Positions 1-7,624 of a stretch of DNA of 64,000 nucleotides are shown here, in pieces (the first letter of the stretch is position 1; the number at the start of each line of letters is the position of its first letter). A program made the position numbers and the translations under genes. The notes below the pieces were generated by a model. The model did not search any database, was not told the origin of the DNA, and saw only the letters and a program-made list of their open reading frames with translations. The DNA comes from Gemmatimonadaceae bacterium. Its GTDB lineage: Bacteria; Gemmatimonadota; Gemmatimonadetes; Gemmatimonadales; Gemmatimonadaceae. The DNA lies in assembly GCA_024710705.1 (NCBI GenBank), contig JANJUF010000018.1:1-64000 (forward strand). The letters run 5' to 3'.

Positions 1-40
1 GCGCCTGCGGCACCGTGAGGTTCAAGAAGCGCTGGCGGAG
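1..40 (-). pseudogene. paaA: Continuation of paaA beyond an in-frame stop (partial, runs off the window)
   Basis: Read on the minus strand in the same frame as the upstream 229-residue ORF, these bases translate to LRQRFLNLTVPQA right after the TAA at 43-41. PaaA proteins have the same segment at this place (NDELRQRF...TVPQ), so the TAA replaces the conserved Glu codon. The reading frame is otherwise intact as far as the window shows. The segment belongs to the C-terminal third of PaaA, whose rest lies outside. Confidence 0.75.
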
Positions 41-730
41 TTAGTCGTTCTTCTTCAGCTTCACGCGCCAATTGAGCAGTTCGGCCGAGTTCGGCGAGTC
101 CTTGTCCGACGGCCCGAACATCATCAACGACGGCCACCAGAAGCGGTTCACCGCGTCCTGCAGCATCTCGCGCTGCGCCGGCGTGCCCTTGGCCAGCGTG
201 GCGCAAATCTCGAAACCCTGGCGCTTGTGGAAGTTCTCTTCCTTGCAGATGCGCACCATGGCGCGGGCGTAGGGGCCGTAGGACGCCTTGGCCAGCACCG
301 TCTGGTTCACGATCGCCGCGCCATCCACGAACCAGCCGATCACGCCCATGTCGGCCCAGCTCAGCGTCGGGTAATTGAAGATGCTCGAGTACTTCGCGCT
401 GCCGTCCAGCAGCTGGTTGTAGAGGTCGTGCCGGTCCACGCCCAGCGTCTCGGTCCCGCAGTAGATGTAGAGCCCGTGCCCCGCCTCGTCCTGCACCTTG
501 GCGATGAGGCTCATCTTGCGGCGCAGCGAGGGCGCTCGGGTGATCCAGTTGCCCTCGGGCAGCATGCCGACGATCTCCGAATGCGCGTGCTGCGCCATCA
601 TCCGCGTCAGCTGCTTCCGATAGCGCTCCGGCATCCAGTCCTTGGGCTCGATGCTCTCGCCGGCGGCGATGCGCGCCTCGAAGGCGTCGAGGAGGGCCGG
701 ATCCTCTGGGGGAACGGTCGTCTGGCTCAT
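41..730 (-). CDS. paaA: 1,2-phenylacetyl-CoA epoxidase subunit PaaA, cut short by a nonsense codon
   Basis: Catalytic alpha subunit of the PaaABCE di-iron oxygenase, a soluble complex that epoxidises the ring of phenylacetyl-CoA in aerobic phenylacetate breakdown. The 229 residues follow the family closely from the N-terminus. Iron-ligand regions are visible at HAHSEIVG (48-55, E52), DEAGHG (81-86, E82 and H85) and KEENFH (163-168), and [13 protein letters not shown] (205-217) is a family signature. Known PaaA proteins are about 310-330 residues; this one ends at D229 with TAA although homology continues in frame to the window edge. The start ATG at 730 fits the family N-terminus. The gene is divergent from a crotonase 70 bases away; the other paa genes would lie outside the window. 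The stop may be a real inactivating mutation or a sequence error. Confidence 0.9.
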   Translation of the reverse strand: MSQTTVPPEDPALLDAFEARIAAGESIEPKDWMPERYRKQLTRMMAQHAHSEIVGMLPEGNWITRAPSLRRKMSLIAKVQDEAGHGLYIYCGTETLGVDRHDLYNQLLDGSAKYSSIFNYPTLSWADMGVIGWFVDGAAIVNQTVLAKASYGPYARAMVRICKEENFHKRQGFEICATLAKGTPAQREMLQDAVNRFWWPSLMMFGPSDKDSPNSAELLNWRVKLKKND

Positions 731-756
731 GGATGCAATCTATAGTTGAACGGCGT

Positions 757-773
757 GGCGCGACAATCGCGCC
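757..773. promoter_or_regulatory. Perfect 7-bp inverted repeat between paaA and the crotonase gene
   Basis: GGCGCGA (757-763) and TCGCGCC (767-773) are perfect reverse complements with a 3-base gap, in the 70-base space between two divergent genes. Its placement suits an operator for a paa regulator, but it matches no operator I can name. Confidence 0.3.
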
Positions 774-789
774 GGGGGCTCAGGAACCC

Positions 790-795
790 TATCTT
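790..795 (+). promoter_or_regulatory. Candidate -10 element (TATCTT) for a leaderless start
   Basis: TATCTT ends 5 bases before the ATG at 801, and there is no purine-rich ribosome binding site between them. If this is the -10 hexamer, transcription would begin at or next to the start codon. No convincing -35 element is visible. Confidence 0.3.
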
Positions 796-800
796 CCCGC

Positions 801-1589
801 ATGACCAAGAACGTCGACGCCGCCGCATCGGTGCCCGAGACCGGGCGTGTCCACCTCTCCGTCGCCGATGGCATCGGCACCGTGGAGTTCTTTCATCCCA
901 AGGGCAATTCCCTTCCGAGCGCGCTCCTCCGAGAACTCGCCGCTGCCATCACCACGCTGGGCCACGACCCCGCCGCACGGGTCATCGTGCTGCGATCTGC
1001 CGGCACGGGTGCCTTCTGCGCCGGTGCCTCATTCGACGAGTTCACCGCGCTCTCGGAGCCATCACAGGGCAAGGAGTTCTTCCTCGGCTTCTCGATGGTC
1101 ATCCTGGCGATGATCCGGGCACCGAAGTTCGTGATCACGCGCGTGCATGGCCGCGCGGCCGGGGGTGCGCTGGGCGTGATCGCCGCCAGCGACTACTCCT
1201 TCGCCACCGAAAGTGCGCACGCCAAGCTCAGTGAGCTCCAGGTAGGCATCGGTCCCTTTGTGGTGGGCGTGGTGCTCGAGCGGAAACTCGGACTCGCCCC
1301 GTTCATGAACCTGGCGGTCCACGCTGACTGGCACGATCCCCTGTGGCTGGAGCGGCACGGGCTCTACTCGCAAGTCTGCGAGCACGTCACGGCCCTCGAC
1401 GCCATCGTGCAGGGCCACGCTGCGCGCCTCGCTGGCTACAATCCCGAGGCCATGGCGGAGATGAAGCGGGTGTTCTGGCGCAACACGGACGACTGGGAGT
1501 CCGTGATGGCCGAGCGCGCCGCAATGAGCGGCCGAATGGTTCTGTCGGACTTCACGCGCGATGCGCTGGCACGATTTCGGACCAGATAA
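801..1589 (+). CDS. Enoyl-CoA hydratase/isomerase (crotonase) family protein
   Basis: 262-residue crotonase-fold enzyme acting on an acyl-CoA in the cytoplasm. The first oxyanion-hole strand is FCAGASFDEF (72-81) and the second is the GRAAGGALG loop (117-125). Aligned by eye with rat enoyl-CoA hydratase, the second catalytic Glu (E164) corresponds to E145 (spacing E-x3-G-x2-P kept), but the E144 position is G125. Loss of one acid is more typical of isomerases than of hydratases. It is divergent from paaA, so a role in phenylacetate or ring-opened CoA-ester breakdown, such as a PaaG-like step, is likely but not proven. The ATG has no clear Shine-Dalgarno sequence. Confidence 0.85.
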   Translation: MTKNVDAAASVPETGRVHLSVADGIGTVEFFHPKGNSLPSALLRELAAAITTLGHDPAARVIVLRSAGTGAFCAGASFDEFTALSEPSQGKEFFLGFSMVILAMIRAPKFVITRVHGRAAGGALGVIAASDYSFATESAHAKLSELQVGIGPFVVGVVLERKLGLAPFMNLAVHADWHDPLWLERHGLYSQVCEHVTALDAIVQGHAARLAGYNPEAMAEMKRVFWRNTDDWESVMAERAAMSGRMVLSDFTRDALARFRTR

Positions 1590-1603
1590 CCTCTTTCCAC
1601 CAA

Positions 1604-1622
1604 ACGTTTTAGTGAAAAACGT
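1604..1622. promoter_or_regulatory. A/T-rich inverted repeat ACGTTTT/AAAACGT
   Basis: ACGTTTT (1604-1610) and AAAACGT (1616-1622) form a perfect 7-bp inverted repeat with a 5-base gap, 15 bases after the crotonase stop and about 90 bases before the kinase gene. It stands out in GC-rich DNA. It could be an operator of the downstream gene or a weak terminator stem; it lacks a U tract. Confidence 0.3.
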
Positions 1623-1714
1623 GAACGGGTTGGGATAATTACGGGGCGCACGCAGCGTTGCGCCGTCCGGGATTCCCGTACATACGTAAGGCGACGGCAC
1701 CCCGAGCCAAGCGT

Positions 1715-3283
1715 ATGCCCGAAGACAAGAATCGATTCCTGGAATCACATCTGCGGGCTGCGGTCGAGTCGGCACCCAGCGGACTCGTCATGGCCGACGC
1801 CGATGGGCGCATCGTGCTCGTGAACCGCGAAATCGAGCGGATGTTCGGGTACGGCCGTGAGGAACTCCTCGGGCAACCCATCGAGATGCTGGTGCCGATG
1901 CGGTCGCGCGGTGCGCATCCCGGCTTTCGTGGCGAGTTCCTCCGCGACCCGCGCGCCCGCTCGATGGGTGCCGGACGCGACCTGTACGGCGTGCGGAAGG
2001 ATGGCGTCGAGGTCCCGGTCGAAATCGGCCTGACGCCCGTGCCGACGGAGTCCGGCGTCTTCGTCCTCGGCGCGGTCGTGGACATCACGACACGACGCCG
2101 CCACGAGGACGAGCAACGTGCGCTCACCGAGCAGCTCCGCCAGGCGCAGAAGCTCGAGGCGGTGGGGACGCTGGCCGGCGGCATCGCGCACGATTTCAAC
2201 AACCTGCTGGGCGGGATCCTCGGCTACGCCGAGCTCATCTCGTTCGCGTCGGCCCCTGGCTCGCCGACACGGCGCGATGCCGACGAGATCCTGGCCATCG
2301 CCGCGCGCGGGCGGTCGCTGGTGGAACGCATCCTGACGTTCAGCCGGCGGCAGGAGGCGCGGCGGCAACCCATGGAACTCAACGGGGTGGTCACGGAAAT
2401 CCACCAGTTGCTGCGCGCCTCCCTCCCCGCCGACATCGAGCTGGTGGTCCGCGTGCCGCACGCACTGCCGCGCGTGATGGCCGATGGCACGTCGGTGCAC
2501 CAGATCCTCATGAACCTCGCGATGAACAGTGCCCACGCCATGCCGCGCGGCGGACGGCTCGAGATCGCCGCCCAACCGCTCTACGTGCGCGACAGCGTGG
2601 CGCGGGCGAACCCCGGACTGCGCGAAGGCGCCTACGTGTCGCTCGAGGTCCGGGACAGCGGCACTGGCATGCCCGAGGAGACCAAGCGCCGGGCCTTCGA
2701 ACCGTTCTTCACCACGAAAGCCACCGGCGAAGGCACGGGCCTCGGGCTGGCCATGGTCCACGGGATCATGCGCGACCACCAGGGCGCCGTGCTCCTCGAG
2801 AGTGAACTCGGCCACGGCACGGTGGTCCGCTGCCTCTTTCCGACGATCGAATCGGAAGAATCCGGCGCAGGCCAGATCGAGCTCATTGACGCGCCGGAAG
2901 GGCGAGGGCAACTCGTGCTGCTCGTGGACGACGAGCCCTCGCTGCTCGAGGTGGGACGGCGGCGGCTCGAGCGACTGGGCTATCGCGTGCGCTCGGCCCC
3001 GTCGCCCCAGCAGGCCCTGGCGCTGCTCGACGACCCGGATTTCGACCCCGACCTCCTGATCACGGACTTCTCGATGCCGATCATGTCTGGGGTCGAGCTG
3101 GCAACGCGGGTCACCGCGACGCGGAAGGAACTCCCAGTCATCCTGCTCACCGGCTTCATCGACGACATCGCGGAGACCATCCTCGCCAGCGCAGGAATCC
3201 ACCAGGTCCTTCGCAAACCGGTAACCATCTCGGAGCTGGCGACGGCCTGCGCGCACGAGTTGGCGCGCAAGCCCGCCCAGTGA
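1715..3283 (+). CDS. Hybrid histidine kinase (PAS-HisKA-HATPase-receiver)
   Basis: 522-residue cytoplasmic sensor with no membrane segment. A PAS domain (about 10-115, with DADGRIVLVNREIERMFGY near its start) is followed by a HisKA domain with H-box GGIAHDFNNLLGG, where H159 is the expected phosphorylation site. The ATPase domain shows the N-box NLAMNSAHAM and G-box GTGLGLAMVHGIM. A C-terminal receiver starts at LLVDDEPS, with D451 in LITDFSMP. I chose the ATG at 1715 over an upstream TTG at 1658 because PAS homology begins just after it. No partner regulator is adjacent, so the output may go through phosphotransfer elsewhere. Its stop abuts the stop of the convergent next gene. Confidence 0.9.
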   Translation: MPEDKNRFLESHLRAAVESAPSGLVMADADGRIVLVNREIERMFGYGREELLGQPIEMLVPMRSRGAHPGFRGEFLRDPRARSMGAGRDLYGVRKDGVEVPVEIGLTPVPTESGVFVLGAVVDITTRRRHEDEQRALTEQLRQAQKLEAVGTLAGGIAHDFNNLLGGILGYAELISFASAPGSPTRRDADEILAIAARGRSLVERILTFSRRQEARRQPMELNGVVTEIHQLLRASLPADIELVVRVPHALPRVMADGTSVHQILMNLAMNSAHAMPRGGRLEIAAQPLYVRDSVARANPGLREGAYVSLEVRDSGTGMPEETKRRAFEPFFTTKATGEGTGLGLAMVHGIMRDHQGAVLLESELGHGTVVRCLFPTIESEESGAGQIELIDAPEGRGQLVLLVDDEPSLLEVGRRRLERLGYRVRSAPSPQQALALLDDPDFDPDLLITDFSMPIMSGVELATRVTATRKELPVILLTGFIDDIAETILASAGIHQVLRKPVTISELATACAHELARKPAQ

Positions 3284-4459
3284 TCAGGCGTACAGCGCCG
3301 TCACCGCGTCCTCGACCGTCTCGCGGTGCCCACCGGAGATGATCCGCGCCGTGGCCTCGTAGCCTGCCGTCTCCAGCCGCTCGGCCGCCTTAAGCATCGT
3401 CGACACTGCGAACGGCACCCCTTCCAGCACCGACAGATACTCCTCGACGGCGGTGAGATATCCCATCATCCCGCCCAGCTCCGTCGGCGCATACACCTTG
3501 CGCGCCTCCCGCAGGACGTCCACGCCGCGATGATCGGGCATCACGAGGTTCTCGCTGCCGCAGATCACCTTGAGGCGGCCGTTGGCCGCGCAGGTCGCCA
3601 CCGAGGTGGCGTCGAGCGTGCCGCCGGCGGCGTTCACAGCCAGGGCGTCCATCGGCATCGCGAGGAAGGCCTGCTTCTCCTCCGGGCCCCAGGTGCGGAT
3701 CCCCATGGCCTCGAGCTCGGCGCGGCGCTCCTCGCGTGATTCGCAGGCGAGGATCGTGACGCCGGCGTGCGGCTGCAGCGCCTTCACGATGTGCATCCCG
3801 ATATTGCCGCAGCCGATGAGCCCGATGGTGGCCTGCTCCAGCGAGACGCCAAAGGCCCGCAGCATGCCACGCATGATCTGGTAGTTGCCTTCACCCGTGG
3901 GAATCGACGTGTCGGCCACGACGCTGCCGGCAAAGCGCGCGTGCAGGAACTCCAACGAGCCCATGGCTCCCCCGGCCATGCGGCCGTGGCCAAGGTCCTG
4001 GCCGGTGGTGATGTGGATGCCGGCGTGGCGCTCCACGTCGTTGAGACACTCGGCCGCCCACGTGAGCATCTCGGCGTCACGCGGGTTGCCCACCCGCGAG
4101 TCCGGCGTGGGGGCGAGCACGCACTTCCCCCCGACGACCCGCGTGAGGTCGCGGCTGGCCAGCGGACCGCCGACGCCGATCACCCGCGACCAGTGGACCT
4201 TCTCTTCCATACCCATGGCGAGGGCGATGGCCTCGCGATCCGTCGTGAAGCCGGCCGAGCGCGTCCGTTCCAGCGGCGCGATCCGGAATCCGCCCAGTGA
4301 CAGCTTGCCTGAGCCCGGCGGCGCGTGGGTGGCGATGGACAGCGTCCAAGGCTGGGCGGGGTGGGTGTAGCGGTACACCCAGATGTTCGCGTTGCGCGTC
4401 CCGGCGAGGTCGGGAACAAGCGCCGCGCAGTCGGCGGGGGAGAGGACGGTGCGTTGCAC
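3284..4459 (-). CDS. Glu/Leu/Phe/Val dehydrogenase family protein
   Basis: 391-residue NAD(P)-dependent amino-acid dehydrogenase-like enzyme. Such enzymes interconvert an amino acid and its 2-oxo acid plus ammonia. The N-terminal half carries an EEKVHWSRV segment and a VVGGKCVL lysine loop like the substrate-binding part of the family. The Rossmann fold shows LIGCGNIGMHIV. The LeuDH-like order of domains is kept, but the substrate pocket is too diverged to name a substrate. The frame stays open far upstream on this strand; I set the start at GTG 4459 because family-like sequence begins there and the divergent S41 peptidase occupies the DNA beyond. Convergent and abutting with the kinase gene. 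Confidence 0.75.
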   Translation of the reverse strand: MQRTVLSPADCAALVPDLAGTRNANIWVYRYTHPAQPWTLSIATHAPPGSGKLSLGGFRIAPLERTRSAGFTTDREAIALAMGMEEKVHWSRVIGVGGPLASRDLTRVVGGKCVLAPTPDSRVGNPRDAEMLTWAAECLNDVERHAGIHITTGQDLGHGRMAGGAMGSLEFLHARFAGSVVADTSIPTGEGNYQIMRGMLRAFGVSLEQATIGLIGCGNIGMHIVKALQPHAGVTILACESREERRAELEAMGIRTWGPEEKQAFLAMPMDALAVNAAGGTLDATSVATCAANGRLKVICGSENLVMPDHRGVDVLREARKVYAPTELGGMMGYLTAVEEYLSVLEGVPFAVSTMLKAAERLETAGYEATARIISGGHRETVEDAVTALYA

Positions 4460-4550
4460 GCTGAAATGTAAGGGAGCCGGGGGCCCCCCCGCACCGGTGC
4501 GCGAGTCGGTATTTTCCCCTCGGCGTCCCGCTTGCCCTGGAGTGATCTCG

Positions 4551-5864
4551 ATGCGTCGGTTCCTGATTGGTGCGACTCTCGTTCTGTTGCTGGCTCCGCG
4601 GCTCGGGGCGCAGGGGCATCTGGCATCCCTCGACTCGGCGTGGGCGGCCATCGGCCGCACGTACTTCGATTCGGCGTTGGTGGCCGGACCGTGGCGCACG
4701 CTGCACGACTCCCTCCGACAGGGATTGGGCACCGAGCCAGCGCTGGACTCGGTCCGCCGCGCGATCCGCACCTTGATCGCGTTCCCCAGGCAATCGCACT
4801 TCGCACTCATCCCTGCCGACGCGGTGCCGCCGCCCGGCAGCGGGCGGACGAGCTCGCGCGGAGTCCCCGGCAGCACGGGCATTGACGTCCGGATGATCGG
4901 CGACACGCTCGTGGCGTGGCGGGTCACGCCGGGTAGTCCCGCCGCGTCCGCCGGCGTGCGGCCAGGCGACATCATCTCGCATCTCGACACCACATCGATC
5001 GCGGGCGTCGTCTCGCGGCTGGGCACGGCCCTTCCGGCGGACTCGCGCCGGCGCCGGATGCTCGCCACGCAGTACGCGATGTCGCAGCTCGGCGGCAGCA
5101 CCGGCGACACCGTCAGGCTCACGCTTCGTCTGGATGACGGGAGCCCGCGGGCGCTCACCTTGGTGCGCGCGACGCTCGCCGGCCGCGTCCAGCAGTACGG
5201 CAATCTCCCGCCGCTGGCCGTCCGGGCCTCGTTGGACTCCGTGCCCGTGCGGACGACGCGCGGCCTCGTCCAGATCCCGGTCGTGCACTTCTCATCGTGG
5301 TTTCCCATCATCATCCCGGATCTCGACCGCTACCTCTTCGCCGCTCGCGGAGCGCCGGGTCTCATCCTCGATCTCCGCGGCAACCCCGGGGGCGTCGTGG
5401 GCATGGTGGGCGGCGTGGCCGGCCACTTCACCGACACGGTCGTGAGCCTTGGCACGATGTACGGCCGCGGCTCCACCCTGCACCTCCGCACCAATCCGCG
5501 GGTGGTGAATGGCGCCGGCCAGCGGACCACGACGATCACCGTGCCGGTGGCCATCCTGGTGGATGACTTCTCGGCCAGCGCCACCGAGTTCTTCAGCGCC
5601 GGGATGCAGGCACTGGGGCGGGCCCGCATCTTCGGGGTCGCGACGGCGGGGCAATCCCTCCCGGCCGCGATGTTCCGGCTCCCCAGCGGCGATGTCCTGA
5701 TGCACCCCATCGCCGACCACGAGGACCCAAGCGGGCGCCGAGTGGAAGGGTCCGGGGTAACACCTGACACCCCTGCGCCGTTGACCCGTACGGACCTCCG
5801 TACCGGTCGCGACGCGGCGCTCGAAGCGGCACGCGAGTGGCTCGCGCGCACCATCAAGCAGTGA
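4551..5864 (+). CDS. S41-family (C-terminal processing-like) serine peptidase, exported
   Basis: 437 residues. A signal peptide (residues 1-20, cut after LGAQ) sends it to the periplasm. A PDZ-like segment follows at about 105-150 (VTPGSPAASAGVRPGDII), then the peptidase core with ILDLRGNPGG and the nucleophile region DDFSASATEFF (serines at 341-343). S41 enzymes trim or degrade envelope proteins from the C-terminus. The ATG at 4551 has a GGAG element 9 bases upstream. The frame is open back to 4383, but that part lies before the signal peptide and is not coding. It starts a run of four or so forward genes. Confidence 0.88.
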   Translation: MRRFLIGATLVLLLAPRLGAQGHLASLDSAWAAIGRTYFDSALVAGPWRTLHDSLRQGLGTEPALDSVRRAIRTLIAFPRQSHFALIPADAVPPPGSGRTSSRGVPGSTGIDVRMIGDTLVAWRVTPGSPAASAGVRPGDIISHLDTTSIAGVVSRLGTALPADSRRRRMLATQYAMSQLGGSTGDTVRLTLRLDDGSPRALTLVRATLAGRVQQYGNLPPLAVRASLDSVPVRTTRGLVQIPVVHFSSWFPIIIPDLDRYLFAARGAPGLILDLRGNPGGVVGMVGGVAGHFTDTVVSLGTMYGRGSTLHLRTNPRVVNGAGQRTTTITVPVAILVDDFSASATEFFSAGMQALGRARIFGVATAGQSLPAAMFRLPSGDVLMHPIADHEDPSGRRVEGSGVTPDTPAPLTRTDLRTGRDAALEAAREWLARTIKQ

Positions 5865-5913
5865 TTCGATGCACGTCCCAAGCTCGCAACTCCCTCCCCT
5901 TGCAGAGGTCCCG

Positions 5914-6657
5914 ATGACCCGCCCGTCCATCCGTTCCACCGTGCTCGCCGCTGCGCTCCTGGCCCTCGCCTCCGGCTCGCTCGCCGCGCAAGACCCCGCA
6001 GCCATCCTCGCGCGTTATCGGCAAGCCATCGACCCGCAGGGGCTCATTCCCTCGGTCCAGGGGATGAAGTCCACGCTCACGATGGAAGTCCCCTCCATGG
6101 GAATGAACGCGACCATCAACGCCGTGCAGCGCCGCCCCAACAAGATGGTGATGACAATCGAGATTCCCGGACTCGGCGAGATGCGGCAGGGGTACGACGG
6201 CGAGACGGCGTGGGCCAGCGATCCCATGCAGGGACCGCGACTGGTCACGGGCCAGGAAGCCGCAGCGCTGGTGGACGGGGCCGATATGGGCTCGATGTCA
6301 CGGTCGCCGGAGCAGTTCACCAAGATGGAACCGGCCGGCGAGGGCGAGGTGGACGGCGAGAAGACCGCCTGCATCAAGCTCACGTGGAAGTCGGGGCGCG
6401 AAACGACGGAGTGCTACTCGGTGACGAGCGGGCTGCTGCTCGAGACCCGGGCGAAGTCCATGACGCAGATGGGCGAGATCGAAGCGGTCTCGCGCATCTC
6501 CGACTACCGCAACGTCGGCGGCATCATGGTGCCGCATAAGATGACGCAGAACGCGATGGGCATGCAGCAGATCATGACCACGATGTCGGTGGAGTTCGGC
6601 CCGCAGCCGGCGGCGCTCTTCGAGCTTCCGGCGGAGATCAAGGCGCTCAAGCCCTGA
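5914..6657 (+). CDS. Exported outer-membrane-lipoprotein-sorting-like protein
   Basis: 247 residues with a signal peptide ending at about ASGSLAAQ. The rest looks like the LolA/LolB-related 'outer membrane lipoprotein-sorting protein' group: ILARYRQAI near the start, a stretch of paired beta strands with MKSTLTMEVP and KMVMTIEIPGLGEM, and a cysteine pair (about residues 151 and 165). The call rests on overall pattern, not on a diagnostic motif. The start at 5914 is supported by GAGG at 5905-5908. It follows the S41 peptidase by 49 bases and precedes an alpha/beta hydrolase by 13, so the three are probably co-transcribed. Confidence 0.6.
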   Translation: MTRPSIRSTVLAAALLALASGSLAAQDPAAILARYRQAIDPQGLIPSVQGMKSTLTMEVPSMGMNATINAVQRRPNKMVMTIEIPGLGEMRQGYDGETAWASDPMQGPRLVTGQEAAALVDGADMGSMSRSPEQFTKMEPAGEGEVDGEKTACIKLTWKSGRETTECYSVTSGLLLETRAKSMTQMGEIEAVSRISDYRNVGGIMVPHKMTQNAMGMQQIMTTMSVEFGPQPAALFELPAEIKALKP

Positions 6658-6670
6658 TCCCGAGACGGCG

Positions 6671-7624
6671 ATGACCTCGGTCGCGAGACGGCTCGGCAAG
6701 TTCGTCCTCGTGGTCGGCGGGCTCAAGGTGATCGCGCTCGGCGCGATGGCCGCGTGGCTGCTACGCGACCCGACCCCCACCTTTGACGCGCGCCGCAGCA
6801 CGCTCGCGCGCGCCGAGGTCGGTCCCGTCACCAGCGACGGCGTCACGAGCGAGCAGGACGTGCGCATCGTGGCCAGCAGCGGGCTGAGCTTCGAGGTGGC
6901 CATCCGCAGGCCCGCGGCACCCGAGGCGGTGGTGGCGCGCCGCCAACTCTTCGTCGTGCTCGGCGGACACGAGCGCGGCAAGGGTGCGGCCCAGCTCATC
7001 GGCGATACGCGGGGCGCGATCTTCGCGTCCCTTGAGTATCCCTTCGACGGCAACCACCGCGCCACAGGACTCGCCGTGCTCGGCGAGGTGCCGGCCATCC
7101 GCCGGGCGCTGTACGACACGCCGCCAGCGGTCTCCCTGGCGCTGGACTATCTCCTGGCTCGCCCCGACGTGGACTCCACGCGGGTGGAGCTGGTGGGAGC
7201 GAGCTTCGGTGCGCCCTTCGCCACCATCGCCGCCGCGCGCGATCACCGCGTCTCGCGGCTGTGGCTGGCCCACGGCGGCGGCGACACCTACGCCCTGATC
7301 GCCCGCGGACTGGAGCGCGAGATCACCAACGCGCCGCTCCGGGCCGGCGTGGCGCACCTCGGCAATCTGCTGGCCTCGGGACCGCGCTTCACGCCGGAGA
7401 AGTGGGTGGGCCAGGTGGCGCCGCGTCCCCTCGTGATGCTCAACGCCGAAGAGGACGAGAAGATCCCGCGGCGCTCGGTGGATCTCCTCTACGCCGCGGC
7501 GGGCGAGCCCAAGGAACTCGTCTGGCTGCCGGGCAAGCACATGATGGGGAGCCGCCCCGAGGTCATCGAGCAGCTCATCGCCGCGGTGCAGGCGCGCGCG
7601 GCTACCGCCCCAGTGCCTCGATGA
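6671..7624 (+). CDS. Alpha/beta hydrolase, membrane-anchored or exported
   Basis: 317 residues with an N-terminal hydrophobic segment (about 12-33) that acts as an anchor or uncleaved signal. The hydrolase core has the nucleophile elbow GASFGAP (Ser178), an acid candidate in NAEEDEK and a late His in GKHMMGSRPE, which is a complete alpha/beta-hydrolase triad. It resembles acyl-peptide-hydrolase or dienelactone-hydrolase-type enzymes; the substrate is unknown. Its last 23 bases overlap the convergent S9 peptidase gene. Confidence 0.7.
   Translation: MTSVARRLGKFVLVVGGLKVIALGAMAAWLLRDPTPTFDARRSTLARAEVGPVTSDGVTSEQDVRIVASSGLSFEVAIRRPAAPEAVVARRQLFVVLGGHERGKGAAQLIGDTRGAIFASLEYPFDGNHRATGLAVLGEVPAIRRALYDTPPAVSLALDYLLARPDVDSTRVELVGASFGAPFATIAAARDHRVSRLWLAHGGGDTYALIARGLEREITNAPLRAGVAHLGNLLASGPRFTPEKWVGQVAPRPLVMLNAEEDEKIPRRSVDLLYAAAGEPKELVWLPGKHMMGSRPEVIEQLIAAVQARAATAPVPR

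Noticed and set aside
3284-5314. The full 676-codon minus frame as one dehydrogenase
   Set aside because: Only the last 391 codons look like the family; the upstream part is low-complexity Arg-rich sequence lying over the divergent S41 peptidase gene.
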